A stretch of 33,904 nt of DNA from an uncultured Clostridia bacterium (GTDB lineage Bacteria; Bacillota; Clostridia; Christensenellales; UBA1242). Location of the stretch: positions 1 to 33,904 of the forward strand of contig CANQFL010000004.1 in NCBI GenBank assembly GCA_947598785.1. The letters run 5' to 3'. The position numbers and the translations under genes were made by a program. A model generated the notes under the pieces. That model did not search any database, was not told where the DNA came from, and worked only from the letters and a program-made list of their open reading frames with translations. Shown in pieces: positions 1 to 10,400 of the stretch. Within the stretch, counting starts at the first letter, position 1. Every line of letters begins with the position of its first letter.

Positions 1-323
1 CCTGTCCTTACAGCGTTTCCGTCTTTTCCAGCAGGGCCTGGCTCACCATCTTCACCTTTGCCAATATCATAAATGGCTACCCACACAGAGTTCTTCTTTT
101 GATAAACTACTCCATTTTGGGTGTCAAGATAGTAATCTCCATCAATTCCAACGCTATTGTCTGGAACTCCTTCGCCGTCAAACCAACTTGGAGCAGTTAA
201 AGTTTGCTCGTCTTGTTTATTGCCAATAACAAAATACAATATTGGCGACATGACCGAACTTGTAATTGATAAAATCAATATAAAACATATCAAAAATGTT
301 TTCCAATTAAATCTTCCACCCAT
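1..323 (-). CDS. Collagen-like (Gly-X-Y) surface/secreted protein, N-terminal part, runs off the left edge
   Basis: Hand translation of the minus strand from ATG at 323 is open to the edge: MGGRFNWKTFLICFILILSITSSVMSPILYFVIGNKQDEQTLTAPSWFDGEGVPDNSVGIDGDYYLDTQNGVVYQKKNSVWVAIYDIGKGEDGEPGPAGKDGNAVRTG. It has an N-terminal hydrophobic segment and GED-GEP-GPA-GKD-GNA triplets. SD GGAGGG lies 4 nt upstream of the ATG. Absent from the supplied ORF track. Confidence 0.85.
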   Translation of the reverse strand, partial: MGGRFNWKTFLICFILILSITSSVMSPILYFVIGNKQDEQTLTAPSWFDGEGVPDNSVGIDGDYYLDTQNGVVYQKKNSVWVAIYDIGKGEDGEPGPAGKDGNAVRT

Positions 324-334
324 ATTTCCCTCCA

Positions 335-388
335 AAATAAAAGTTTTTATTTATACACAGAATAGTTCAATCTACGCAATTATTATAA
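335..388 (-). promoter_or_regulatory. Candidate promoter for the collagen-like gene (TTGCGT-N18-TATAAA)
   Basis: Minus strand ...AATTGCGTAGATTGAACTATTCTGTGTATAAATAAAAAC...; good -10, weak -35. Confidence 0.4.
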
Positions 389-491
389 TTAATAATAACA
401 CATCTACTACAAAAAACAAAATTTTTAAACAAAAAAATAAATAAATTATTATTTTTTTTATAATTATGCATTTTTTTCAACATTATTTTTT

Positions 492-512
492 CATAGATTG
501 AACTAATCTATG
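492..512. repeat. Perfect inverted repeat CATAGATT-GAACT-AATCTATG
   Basis: 8-bp arms and a 5-nt loop, followed on + by CAC and a T run. Could be an operator or a weak terminator. Confidence 0.6.
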
Positions 513-586
513 CACTTTTTTTTAATTTTTATAATTTTTTATTAATATATATACATAGATTCAAAGTTAAAAAATAAAATAAAATT

Positions 587-790
587 ATGTACTTTAATTA
601 TCATGCAAAAGTTAAAAAAATGATAGAAAATGGAGAAGCAATTGAATATGAATTTTTAGAAAATTATCATAATATAAGCCCCTGCCTTCTCATTCATTTT
701 ATAAACAACAAATCAATGCCAATCAGAATGAATAAATTTAATGAATATTTAATTTTACTCGCAAAAAATGGTGTTATTGAGAAAAAATAA
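587..790 (+). CDS. Small conserved-looking hypothetical protein, 67 aa
   Basis: MYFNYHAKVKKMIENGEAIEYEFLENYHNISPCLLIHFINNKSMPIRMNKFNEYLILLAKNGVIEKK. It resembles short Clostridia proteins (MxYFNYHxxxKKxI...NISPxLxLxF...MPIR) recalled as being annotated 'thermostable hemolysin delta-VPH'; that is from memory and unverified. No obvious SD. Confidence 0.6.
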   Translation: MYFNYHAKVKKMIENGEAIEYEFLENYHNISPCLLIHFINNKSMPIRMNKFNEYLILLAKNGVIEKK

Positions 791-804
791 TCATTTATTT
801 TTCT
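780..804. terminator. Hairpin spanning the abutting convergent stop codons
   Basis: AGAAAAAATAA-TCA-TTTATTTTTCT, near-perfect A/T stem covering both stops (788-790 on +, 791-793 on -). Confidence 0.4.
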
Positions 805-1633
805 GAGGTAATAAGTCATTCCATGGAGAAACTTCTTTTATGTAATTTTCATAATTTGAAATATTGATTTCGTTTGGTGTTACTTTTTCTAAATCTTTCC
901 ATGAAATAGGAAAAGAAATTGGAGCAAAATCTCTAGCTCTCAAAGAATATGGTGCAACACAAGTCGCCCCTTTTTTATTTCGTAAATAATCCACAAAAAT
1001 TTTTCCCTTGCGCTCATCTTTCCTTATGTTTGTTGTGAAAAGATTACTCCACTTTGTTTCCAAAAGAAGAGCGATATTTTTTGAAAAATCACCAAATTCT
1101 TCCCAGTCCATTTTTTTTGAAAAAGGAACAATAATATGATAGCCTTTTCCTCCACTTGTTTTAAGATAAGACTTTAAATTTAAACTATCAAGAACATATT
1201 TTAAATCACTTACTCCTTCTCTTAATTTATTAACAGACATTTTCTCATCTGGGTCTAAATCAAAAACCATCAAATTAGGTCTTTCTATATTAGATACTTT
1301 ACTTCCCCATGTATGAAATTCTATACTGCCCATTTGAACTTGATATATCAATTCTTTTTGATTTTTAAGATAAAAATAATATTCATCATTCAACAAAAAT
1401 CTGCTAACATTCTCGCCCTCAGTTGTAGGATGCTTTTTAAAAAATTTTTCTTTATTTATATTTTCATGACATCTTATCACACTAACTAATCTTTTATCAA
1501 TTAAAGGAAGCATTAAATTTGAAATATTTAGATAATAATTGATTACATCAAGTTTTGTTATGTTATCTTTTGGAAAAAGAATTTTATCAGGATTAGAAAT
1601 AGCAATATTATCAATATAAATTTTATTTTTCAA
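791..1633 (-). CDS. LigD-type DNA polymerase/primase domain protein (NHEJ), stand-alone
   Basis: Motifs ISNPDKILFP, LMVFDLDPDE (catalytic DxD), SGGKGYHIIVPF, KIFVDYLRNKKGATCVAPYSLRAR. The track start (1684) is probably too long; a TTG at 1633 is preceded by TTTGGAGG with 6-nt spacing. Confidence 0.9.
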   Translation of the reverse strand: MKNKIYIDNIAISNPDKILFPKDNITKLDVINYYLNISNLMLPLIDKRLVSVIRCHENINKEKFFKKHPTTEGENVSRFLLNDEYYFYLKNQKELIYQVQMGSIEFHTWGSKVSNIERPNLMVFDLDPDEKMSVNKLREGVSDLKYVLDSLNLKSYLKTSGGKGYHIIVPFSKKMDWEEFGDFSKNIALLLETKWSNLFTTNIRKDERKGKIFVDYLRNKKGATCVAPYSLRARDFAPISFPISWKDLEKVTPNEINISNYENYIKEVSPWNDLLPQKNK

Positions 1634-3050
1634 CAGTTTCCTCCAAATGCACATCTTGTGGATTTTTATCTGTTCTAATTGCAATAAAACTTGGTTGCCT
1701 TAAAATTTTATTTTTTGTAAGTTCAGCAAATTCAATTTCTACAACAATTTGAGGAGAAACAAAAATAATGTTTTTATCATTAAATTTAGGTAATTTTTCA
1801 ATTTTTTCACTATTTTTTGCAATTTTTTTTAGTTTTTTACTCAATTCTAATCGTTTTTCTGTATTAAAACCTGTACCGACTTTACCCACATATACCAAAT
1901 TCAAATTGTCATAATATGCCAAAATGAGTGCACTTAATAAAGGATTTTCCTTAGTAAAAGTATAGCCTACAACAACAAATTCTTGCCTATGTTTACATTT
2001 TATTTTAAGCCATGTTTCATCTCGTGTTCCGTTGTAAGTTGAATTTATATCCTTAGCAACAATCCCCTCTAAATTCAATTTTTTTGCTAGTCTAAAACTT
2101 TGCTCTCCATGTCCAAAAACAAAACTGCTTATTACTAAATTCTCTCCTGTGATAATTCTTTCTAAATATTTTTTTCGTTCTTTTAATATTTCATTTCTTA
2201 AATCCTTACCTTGAAAAGCTAAGATATCAAAAACTACATATTTAACTTTACCACCATTTTTTATTCTGTTGTGAAGTAACTCAAAATCACTTCGACCATT
2301 TTCATCAAATGCAACTATTTCACCATCTACAACAAAACTATATTTATTTGATAAAATTTTTAAATCGTCAACAATTGATTTAAATTTTTCGGTGTAATTT
2401 TTTCCATTCCTCGTTAACAACTTAACATTTTTATTATCAACAAATGCTACAATTCGATATCCATCATATTTAATCTCAAATATCCAATTTTTCCCCTTAG
2501 GAATTTTTTGAGACAATGTTGCAAGTTGCAAATTACAAGATGTAAAAGGATTTTTAAAATTAGTAATTTGTGGTGTTTCATTAACAGAAAATTCATCTTT
2601 ATGCTTCATAAGTAGCCAATTTTTATCATCAGTTTTAATCAAAGACCACTCACCTTTTAATTTTTGTCCATAGAGAATAAATCTTATACGCCCCTTTTTA
2701 AGTCCATAGTCTAAACTCCATAAAGGTTTATATTTCCCGTTGTCAAAAATTTGAACAGTTCCAGCACCATAATTTCCTTTTGGAATTATACCTTCAAAAT
2801 TTATGTAATCTAATGGATGGTCCTCAACTTTAACAGCCAACCTTTTTTGAGAAGTATCATATGAAAAACCTTTAGGTATCGCCCAACTAATCAATACTCC
2901 TTTATATTCAAGTCTAAAATCATAATGTTTTGCTCTGGCTTCATGATATTGAACAACAAAACGATTTTTTTCTTCAATATTTAAAATTTTCCCCTCAGGT
3001 TCAGTAGTTTTCAAAAAATTTCGTTTTTTATTATATTTTTCTAACTTCAT
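1623..3050 (-). CDS. ligD: LigD-type protein: N-terminal 3'-phosphoesterase domain + ATP-dependent DNA ligase domain
   Basis: PE signature QYHEARAKHYDFRLEY...VEDHPLDYINFEGIIPKGNYGAG. Ligase motif I EIKYDGYR, III DGEIVAFD, IV EGIVAKD, V WLKIK. Confidence 0.93.
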   Translation of the reverse strand: MKLEKYNKKRNFLKTTEPEGKILNIEEKNRFVVQYHEARAKHYDFRLEYKGVLISWAIPKGFSYDTSQKRLAVKVEDHPLDYINFEGIIPKGNYGAGTVQIFDNGKYKPLWSLDYGLKKGRIRFILYGQKLKGEWSLIKTDDKNWLLMKHKDEFSVNETPQITNFKNPFTSCNLQLATLSQKIPKGKNWIFEIKYDGYRIVAFVDNKNVKLLTRNGKNYTEKFKSIVDDLKILSNKYSFVVDGEIVAFDENGRSDFELLHNRIKNGGKVKYVVFDILAFQGKDLRNEILKERKKYLERIITGENLVISSFVFGHGEQSFRLAKKLNLEGIVAKDINSTYNGTRDETWLKIKCKHRQEFVVVGYTFTKENPLLSALILAYYDNLNLVYVGKVGTGFNTEKRLELSKKLKKIAKNSEKIEKLPKFNDKNIIFVSPQIVVEIEFAELTKNKILRQPSFIAIRTDKNPQDVHLEETVEK

Positions 3051-3802
3051 TTTGCTTTTTTAAGGCTTTTTTGTAAAGCATCCATAAGGTTTATAATTTT
3101 AGTTGGTTCTTCTGTTTCTTTTTGTTCAACAATTTCATGTCCAGCAATTTTTCTTTTAATTGCTTTCTTAAGTTTTTCATTATATTCATCTTTATAATTT
3201 TCAGGTTTAAAAGGTTCAGTCATTTGTTCAATTAAATTAACAGCCAAATCCAATTCCTTCTTTTCAATTTTAGGCAATTTAATTTCTTGTTGATTTTGAA
3301 CTTCATCAGCAAAATATAAAGTGTTAACCAACATTTTCCCATCTTTTACTCTAATCAAAATCAAAGTTTCCTTTGTTCCTAAAACAGTTTTAGCAATTCC
3401 AGCTTTATTTTGTTTTTGCATAGCCTGAAGAAGAACATTAAATGCTTTTTCTCCTCCTGTTGGCAAAACATAATATGCTTTATCAAAATATATAGGGTCC
3501 ACTTCATCAAGATTAACAAAATGTTCAATTGTTATATTCTTATCTTTTGAAGATTTAATTTTTTCAAAATCTTTATCTGTAAATATCACATATTTTCCTT
3601 TTTCATATTGATATCCTTTTACTATATCTTCATTTTTAACTTCTTTATCATCACAATCAACACAAGTTTTTTTATATTTAACTCTAGACATAGTATTTTT
3701 TTCTATCATATTAAATCCAATATCATTTTCTTTTATGCTAGCACTTAAAGAAATAGGTATATAAACCAAACCAAAACTTAAAGCTCCCTTATAATAAGCC
3801 AT
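3047..3802 (-). CDS. ku: Non-homologous end-joining protein Ku
   Basis: MAYYKGALSFGLVYIPISL..., VDPIYFDKAYYVLPTGGEKAFNVL, TLYFADEV. SD TAGGAGGG just upstream of the ATG. ATGA overlap with the ligase start. Confidence 0.95.
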   Translation of the reverse strand: MAYYKGALSFGLVYIPISLSASIKENDIGFNMIEKNTMSRVKYKKTCVDCDDKEVKNEDIVKGYQYEKGKYVIFTDKDFEKIKSSKDKNITIEHFVNLDEVDPIYFDKAYYVLPTGGEKAFNVLLQAMQKQNKAGIAKTVLGTKETLILIRVKDGKMLVNTLYFADEVQNQQEIKLPKIEKKELDLAVNLIEQMTEPFKPENYKDEYNEKLKKAIKRKIAGHEIVEQKETEEPTKIINLMDALQKSLKKAK

Positions 3803-3850
3803 TATCCCTCCTATATTATATTTTGCATTATGAAATGATAAAAATACATA

Positions 3851-3880
3851 AAAAAAAAGACTTTATAAAAAGTCTTTTTT
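3851..3880 (-). terminator. Intrinsic terminator downstream of rpoC
   Basis: Minus strand AAAAAAGACTTTTTATAAAGTCTTTTTTTT, overlapping the rpoC stop codon. Confidence 0.8.
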
Positions 3881-6800
3881 ATTCAGCAACAAATTCTTCT
3901 CTTTCAACTTTCACAGGAACAACTGTTCTATATTTCTTAAGACCTGTACCAGCAGGAATAAGTTTACCTATAATAACATTTTCTTTAATACCAACGAGAT
4001 TATCAACTTTTCCCTTTAAAGCTGCATCTGTTAATACTCTTGAAGTTTCCTGGAATGAAGAAGCTGAAAGGAATGATTCAGTAGAAAGTGAAGCTTTTGT
4101 GATACCAAGTAAAATTCTTCTAGCAATAGCAGGTTTACCACCTTTAGCAAGTACTTTTTCATTTTCTTCCTCACAACGAGAAATATCAACGATTTCACCT
4201 GATAAAAGATTTGTATCACCACTATCTTCAATTTTAACTTTTTTAAGCATTTGTCTAATAATAATTTCAATATGTTTATCATTAACCTTAACATCTTGTC
4301 CACGATAAACAGAAATAACTTCAGACAACAAATATTGTTGTAAACCTTTTAAACCTTTAGTAACAAGTAAGTCAGCAGGATTGATAGCACCTGCAGTTAT
4401 TTGAGTTCCAGGTTCAACATTTTCACCATTTTTAACTTTCAGAACAGCAGGTTTTCTAACTTCATAATCAATATCGCCTTCACCAGTTACAATGGTAATA
4501 TAATAATTTTTAGCATCTTCCTTGATTTTTACTTTACCTGAAACTTCAGAAAGTAAACATTCTCCTTTTGGACGTCTAGCTTCAAAAATTTCTTCGACAC
4601 GAGGAAGACCTTGAGTAATATCAGCAGCAACAGCAGCACCACCAGTATGGAAAGTTCTCATAGTAAGCTGAGTACCTGGTTCACCAATTGATTGAGCTGC
4701 AATAATTCCAACAGCTTCGCCAAGTGTAACAACATCTTTTCCAGCTAAATTTCTTCCATAACATTTAGCACAAACACCATGCTTGCAACGGCAAGTAATA
4801 AGAGAACGAATGTTAACTTCCTTAATACCTGCTTTGACAATTTGTTGAGCTTGTTCTTTTGAAATCATTGTATTGGCTGGAACAATGACTTCTTTTGTTT
4901 TAGGGTCGATGACATTATCTACTGCAAATCTACCATAAATTCTTTCTTCAAGTCCTTCAATAACAAAACCATCAGAAACAAGGTCAGAAACTATAACACC
5001 TTTAACATTTTCACCAGCATCTGCAAAACAGTCTTCAGATGTAATGACAACATCTTGAGCAATATCAACAAGTCTTCTTGTAAGGTAACCAGAGTCAGCA
5101 GTCTTAAGAGCAGTATCTGACAAACCTTTACGAGAACCACGAGAGTTGATGAAATATTCAATAGGGCTAAGTCCAGATTTAAAAGATGATTTAATAGGAG
5201 TATCATTTTTTTGACCAGAAGCAGTAGCTTTAATACCAATAAGACCACAGTCTTGGTTTAACTGAGTGTTATTACCACGAGCCCCAGAAAGAACCATTAA
5301 ACTGAATGGATTGAAAGTATCCAAATGTTTTACAACGGCATTTTGAACTTCATTAACAGCTTCATTCCAAATTATAACGTTTTCATTAACTTTTTCATCT
5401 TGTGTGATAAGGCCACGACGCAATAATTTTTCATTTTCAAGAACTTTTTCTTCAGCATCTTTCAAAATTTGTTTCTTTTCTTCAGGTTCTTGAATATCAT
5501 AAATGTTAACAGAAATTGAAGCGAGAGTTGAATATTTATAACCAATATCTTTTAATCTATCTACAAGTTTAGAACATTCTGTAGTTCCAAATTTATCATA
5601 ACAATCAGCAACAATCTTTTTAAGTTCTTTTTTCATTACAGGCTTATTGATTTCCAAATCGCAAATATTATCTGGATTGCTTCTATCAACATAGCCCAAA
5701 TTTTGAGGAATAATATTATTAAATAAGATTCTACCTACAGATGTTTTAATTCTCTTAGTGTAAGTCTTACCATCAACTTCTTTAGAAAGTCTAACAGTAA
5801 TTTCTGCTTGTAAATCAAGATTTTTAGTTTGATAAGCATAAATAACTTCATTTTTAGAACTAAATAAGCCACCTTCTCCCTTAGCACCTGGCTTAATTAA
5901 AGTCAAGTAATAACAACCAAGGACAACGTCCTGAGCAGGTGTTACGATTGGTTCACCATCAGAAAGTTTTAAAATATTGTTAGAAGCAAGCATTAAAGTT
6001 CTAGCTTCAGTTCTAGCATCAATAGAAAGTGGAACGTGAACAGGCATTTGGTCACCATCGAAGTCAGCGTTAAACGCAGCACAAACAGATGGATGAAGTT
6101 TAATAGCTTTTCCTTCAACAAGGACAGGTTCAAATGCTTGAACAGATAATCTATGAAGAGTTGGTGCACGGTTCAAAAGCACAGGATGGTCTTTAATAAC
6201 ATCAGCAAGAACGTCCCAAACGATTGGTTTTTCTCTTTCAATCATTCTTTTAGCGCTTTTGATATTATTAGATTGATTCATATCAATTAATCTATTAATT
6301 ATAAATGGTTTGAAAAGTTCAAGAGCCATTTCTTTAGGTAAACCACATTGATACATTTTAAGTTCAGGTCCAACAACGATAACAGAACGTCCAGAATAAT
6401 CAACACGTTTACCAAGAAGATTTTGTCTAAAACGTCCTTGTTTACCACCAAGCATAGCAGTAAGAGATTTCAAATCTCTTTGTTTAGAACCTTGAACAGG
6501 TTTTCCACGTTTACCGTTATCAATAAGATTGTCAACAGCTTCTTGAAGCATTCTTTTTTCGTTTCTAATGATAACATCAGGAGCTCCAAGTTCCATTAAT
6601 TTTTTCAATCTATTGTTTCTGTTAATAACACGGCGATATAAATCATTAAGGTCAGAAGTAGCATATCTTCCACCATCAAGTGGAACCATAGGACGAAGGT
6701 CAGGTGGAATGACAGGAATACAGTCAAGAACCATCCAAGTAGGCTTATTTCCACTTTTTCTAAAACTTTCAACAACATCAAGTTTCTTTGCAGCTTTAAT

Positions 6801-7412
6801 TTTTCTTTGACCTTTAGAAATTTTAATTTCTTCTCTAAGAGCTTCACTTTCTTTATCAAGGTCAACATGAGAAAGAAGAGTTTTTATAGCTTCTGCTCCC
6901 ATACCAGCATCAAAACTACCATAGCCATATTTTTCAATAGCGTCACGATATTCTTTATCGTTAAGAATTTGTCTGTATTCCAAATCTGTATTTTTAGGGT
7001 CTGTAACTATATAATTGATATAATAAACAACTTGTTCCAAAGTTTTTGGTGTAAGGTCAAGAAGAATACCAATTCTTGAAGGAACAGAACGGAAATACCA
7101 AATATGAGTAACAGGAGCTGCGAGTTCAATATGACCCATTCTTTCACGACGAACTTTACTGCGAGTTACCTCAACACCACACTTATCGCAAACGACCCCA
7201 CGGTAACGTATTCTTTTATACTTACCACAATGACATTCCCAATCTTTTTTAGGTCCAAAAATTTTTTCACAGAAAAGACCATCTTTTTCAGGTTTTTGAG
7301 TACGATAGTTAATGGTTTCAGGTTTTGTAACCTCACCATGAGACCATTCTCTGATTTTTTCTGGACTTGCAATTCCAATTTTAATTTTTTCAAAGTTGTT
7401 TAATTCAAACAT
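3879..7412 (-). CDS. rpoC: DNA-directed RNA polymerase subunit beta'
   Basis: 1177 aa; NADFDGDQM active site; N-terminal zinc site [23 protein letters not shown]-terminal [30 protein letters not shown]. Confidence 0.98.
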   Translation of the reverse strand: MFELNNFEKIKIGIASPEKIREWSHGEVTKPETINYRTQKPEKDGLFCEKIFGPKKDWECHCGKYKRIRYRGVVCDKCGVEVTRSKVRRERMGHIELAAPVTHIWYFRSVPSRIGILLDLTPKTLEQVVYYINYIVTDPKNTDLEYRQILNDKEYRDAIEKYGYGSFDAGMGAEAIKTLLSHVDLDKESEALREEIKISKGQRKIKAAKKLDVVESFRKSGNKPTWMVLDCIPVIPPDLRPMVPLDGGRYATSDLNDLYRRVINRNNRLKKLMELGAPDVIIRNEKRMLQEAVDNLIDNGKRGKPVQGSKQRDLKSLTAMLGGKQGRFRQNLLGKRVDYSGRSVIVVGPELKMYQCGLPKEMALELFKPFIINRLIDMNQSNNIKSAKRMIEREKPIVWDVLADVIKDHPVLLNRAPTLHRLSVQAFEPVLVEGKAIKLHPSVCAAFNADFDGDQMPVHVPLSIDARTEARTLMLASNNILKLSDGEPIVTPAQDVVLGCYYLTLIKPGAKGEGGLFSSKNEVIYAYQTKNLDLQAEITVRLSKEVDGKTYTKRIKTSVGRILFNNIIPQNLGYVDRSNPDNICDLEINKPVMKKELKKIVADCYDKFGTTECSKLVDRLKDIGYKYSTLASISVNIYDIQEPEEKKQILKDAEEKVLENEKLLRRGLITQDEKVNENVIIWNEAVNEVQNAVVKHLDTFNPFSLMVLSGARGNNTQLNQDCGLIGIKATASGQKNDTPIKSSFKSGLSPIEYFINSRGSRKGLSDTALKTADSGYLTRRLVDIAQDVVITSEDCFADAGENVKGVIVSDLVSDGFVIEGLEERIYGRFAVDNVIDPKTKEVIVPANTMISKEQAQQIVKAGIKEVNIRSLITCRCKHGVCAKCYGRNLAGKDVVTLGEAVGIIAAQSIGEPGTQLTMRTFHTGGAAVAADITQGLPRVEEIFEARRPKGECLLSEVSGKVKIKEDAKNYYITIVTGEGDIDYEVRKPAVLKVKNGENVEPGTQITAGAINPADLLVTKGLKGLQQYLLSEVISVYRGQDVKVNDKHIEIIIRQMLKKVKIEDSGDTNLLSGEIVDISRCEEENEKVLAKGGKPAIARRILLGITKASLSTESFLSASSFQETSRVLTDAALKGKVDNLVGIKENVIIGKLIPAGTGLKKYRTVVPVKVEREEFVAE

Positions 7413-7487
7413 TCCTTATCTCCTTAGCCAATGTGGCAAATTATTTAAAAGTCTTTGTATGTTTTGCTTCTCATTTGAAGCGTTATG

Positions 7488-10400
7488 TTACTCATCAAAA
7501 TCGCCGAAATCATCAAATAAATCCATTTCGTCCATACTTGCAGGCATAGCAGTTTCTTCATCAATTTCTTTTTGAATTTCAGTTTTTTCATCAGTTTCAA
7601 GAGCACTTTCAGTAAGCATATCATCGATATCAAGAGTAACTTTATTTAAATCCTTTTCAACTTCATTATCAAGACTTATCTTATCTTGTTCATCTTGTGA
7701 TAATTCAGGAAGTTCAATTTCTTCATCATTTTCAGTTAAAATCTTGACATCAAGAGCGAGAGCTTGTAATTCTTTAACTAACACTTTAAATGATTCAGGG
7801 ATACCTGGTTCAGCAATAGGAAGCCCCTTAACAATGCTTTCAAAAGTTTTAACTCTTCCAACAACATCATCTGATTTAACTGTAAGCATTTCTTGAAGTA
7901 CATGAGATGCTCCGTATGCTTCAAGAGCCCAAACTTCCATTTCACCAAATCTCTGACCACCAAACAATGCTTTACCACCAAGAGGTTGTTGAGTAATAAG
8001 AGAATAAGGTCCAATTGAACGAGCATGGATTTTACTATCAACCATATGGTTAAGTTTAAGCATATATTTCATTCCGATAGTAGTTTTATTTTCAAAAGGT
8101 TCACCAGTTCTTCCATCGTAAAGTTGAACTTTACCATTTTCAGGGAAATTATTTTCTTTTAATAATTGTTGGATTTTTTCAGCGTCTGCGCCATCAAAAG
8201 ATGGAGTAGCAACTTTCCAGCCAAGAGAACCAGCCAAAAGTCCCAAATGAACTTCAAGTACTTGTCCCAAATTCATACGAGAAGGGACACCAAGAGGGTT
8301 GAGAATGATATCAAGAGGACGACCATTTGCCATGAAAGGCATATCAGCTTCAGGCATAACGATTGAAATACAGCCCTTGTTACCATAACGACCACTCATT
8401 TTATCGCCGACAGATAACTTTCTCTTTTGAGCAATAAAAACTTTAACAAGTTGGTTAACGCCAGGTTCAAGTTCATCTTTATTTTCACGACTGAACACTT
8501 GAACATCAACGATAACACCACCCTTACCATGTTGAACACGAAGAGAAGTATCACGAACTTCTCTAGCTTTTTCGCCAAAGATAGCACGAAGCAATCTTTC
8601 TTCAGGAGAAAGTTCGGTTTCGCCTTTAGGAGTAACTTTACCAACTAAGATATCGCCTGGTCTAACTTCTGCACCGATACGAATAATTCCGTTTTCATCT
8701 AAATTTTTTAACGCATCTTCACCGAGGTTAGGAATATCTCTAGTGATTTGTTCATCACCTAATTTAGTAGTTCTACATTTAAGTTCTTCAACTTTTAAAC
8801 AAATAGAAGTAAATACGTCTTCTTTAACTAATCTTTCATTAATAAGAATAGCGTCTTCATAGTTATATCCTTCCCAGTTCATGTAACCTACAAGGACATT
8901 TTTTCCAAGAGCAAGTTCGCCATTATCAGTAGAATAACCATCGATAATAACTTCACCTTTCTTTACCTTTTCACCTTTTACAACACAAGGTTTTTGATTA
9001 AAGCAAGTTTCATCATTAGTTTTGTCAAATTTAATAAGGTTGTAAATATCAATATTTCCATTAATATTTTTAACACGAACTTCATCGGCACTAACATAAA
9101 CTACCTCGCCGTCTTCTTTTGCAAGAGTAGTATAACCACAGTCATGAGCAACAATATGTTCCATACCTGTTCCAACGATAGGAGCTTCTGAACGAAGAAG
9201 AGGAACAGCTTGTCTTTGCATGTTTGCTCCCATAAGAGCTCTGTTAGCTTCATTGCTATTAACAAAAGGAATGAGAGAAGTAGCAACAGAAATAAATTGT
9301 CTAGGAGAAGCATCAACTAAATCAACTTGACTTGCTGGAACTTCCAAAGCGTAGTCTTTATGACGACACATAACTCTTTTATTAATAAATCTACCTTCTT
9401 CATCAAGAGGTTCAGTAGCTTGAGCAATATAAGCTTCATCTTCAATATCAGCCATGAAATATTCGCATTTATCAGAAACCTTACCAGTAGTTTTATCAAC
9501 TCTTCTATAAGGAGTTTCAATAAATCCATATTCATTAATTTTAGCATAACTTGTCAAAGTATTAACAAGACCAATAGCTTGTCCTTCTGGAGTTTCAATA
9601 GGGCAAATTCTGCCATAGTTAGTGTAATGAATATCACGAACTTCAGCATCAGCTCTTTCTTTTTTGATACCACCAGGTCCAACGGCAGAAACACGGCGTT
9701 TTTGTGTAATACCAGAAAGAGGGTTAACTTGGTCCATAAGTTGAGAAAGCTGAGAAGAAGCAACAAAATCACGAAGAGCCCTATTAATAGCTTTAGGATT
9801 GATAATTTGTCTTGGAGTAACTTCAGAAAGTTCTTTACCTTGCAAAGTTTCTCTCACATTTGAAACAAGTTTAGTAACACCAGAACGGAAATGGTCATAG
9901 AAAAGTTCTCCAACAGTAGCAATTCTCTTGTTAGAGAGGTGTTCGATTTTATCTGTACCACAAATATCTTCTAAAACATCAAGATACATACTCATAGAAG
10001 CGAGAATATCGTCCATGGTAAGAGTAGTTACCATAAGGTCTTTAGCGTGTTCTTTGATAGCTTGCATTCTCTTTTCTTTTGTTTTGTTATCTTTTAATAT
10101 TTCAACAAGTACAGGATAGTAAACATCTTCTAAAACACCTAAGCTTTTTTCATCACAAGGGAAAATATCAGAAAGTTTAACACGATTGTTTCCACGCATT
10201 AAATATTTTTTATCAGTAAGTTGAATCCAAGCCTCATTAACTCCAGTTGCTTTAATTTTTCTACAAACATCAGCATCAGCAACTGCCCCTGCTTTAGCGA
10301 TAAGTTCGCCATCAGGAGAAACAACATCTTCTGCTAAAATATGTCCTTCAATTCTTCTAGCGAGAGAAAGTTTTTTATTTAAGTTATAACGTCCCACTCT

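Noticed and set aside
157-444. ORF 157..444 (+), 95 aa
   Set aside because: Antisense to the well-supported collagen-like gene start and its promoter; low-complexity tail.
3803-3835. TATAAT just upstream of Ku as its -10 box
   Set aside because: It would place the transcript start inside the SD (AGGAGGG), removing ribosome binding; no good -35 either.
3823-4308. ORF 3823..4308 (+), 161 aa, and many other small ORFs opposite or out of frame inside rpoB, rpoC, the giant gene, virB4-like, uvrA and uvrB
   Set aside because: Antisense or shadow ORFs of conserved coding sequence in AT-rich DNA; compositionally biased (Leu/Lys- or Phe/Ser/Thr-rich), no domain signature.
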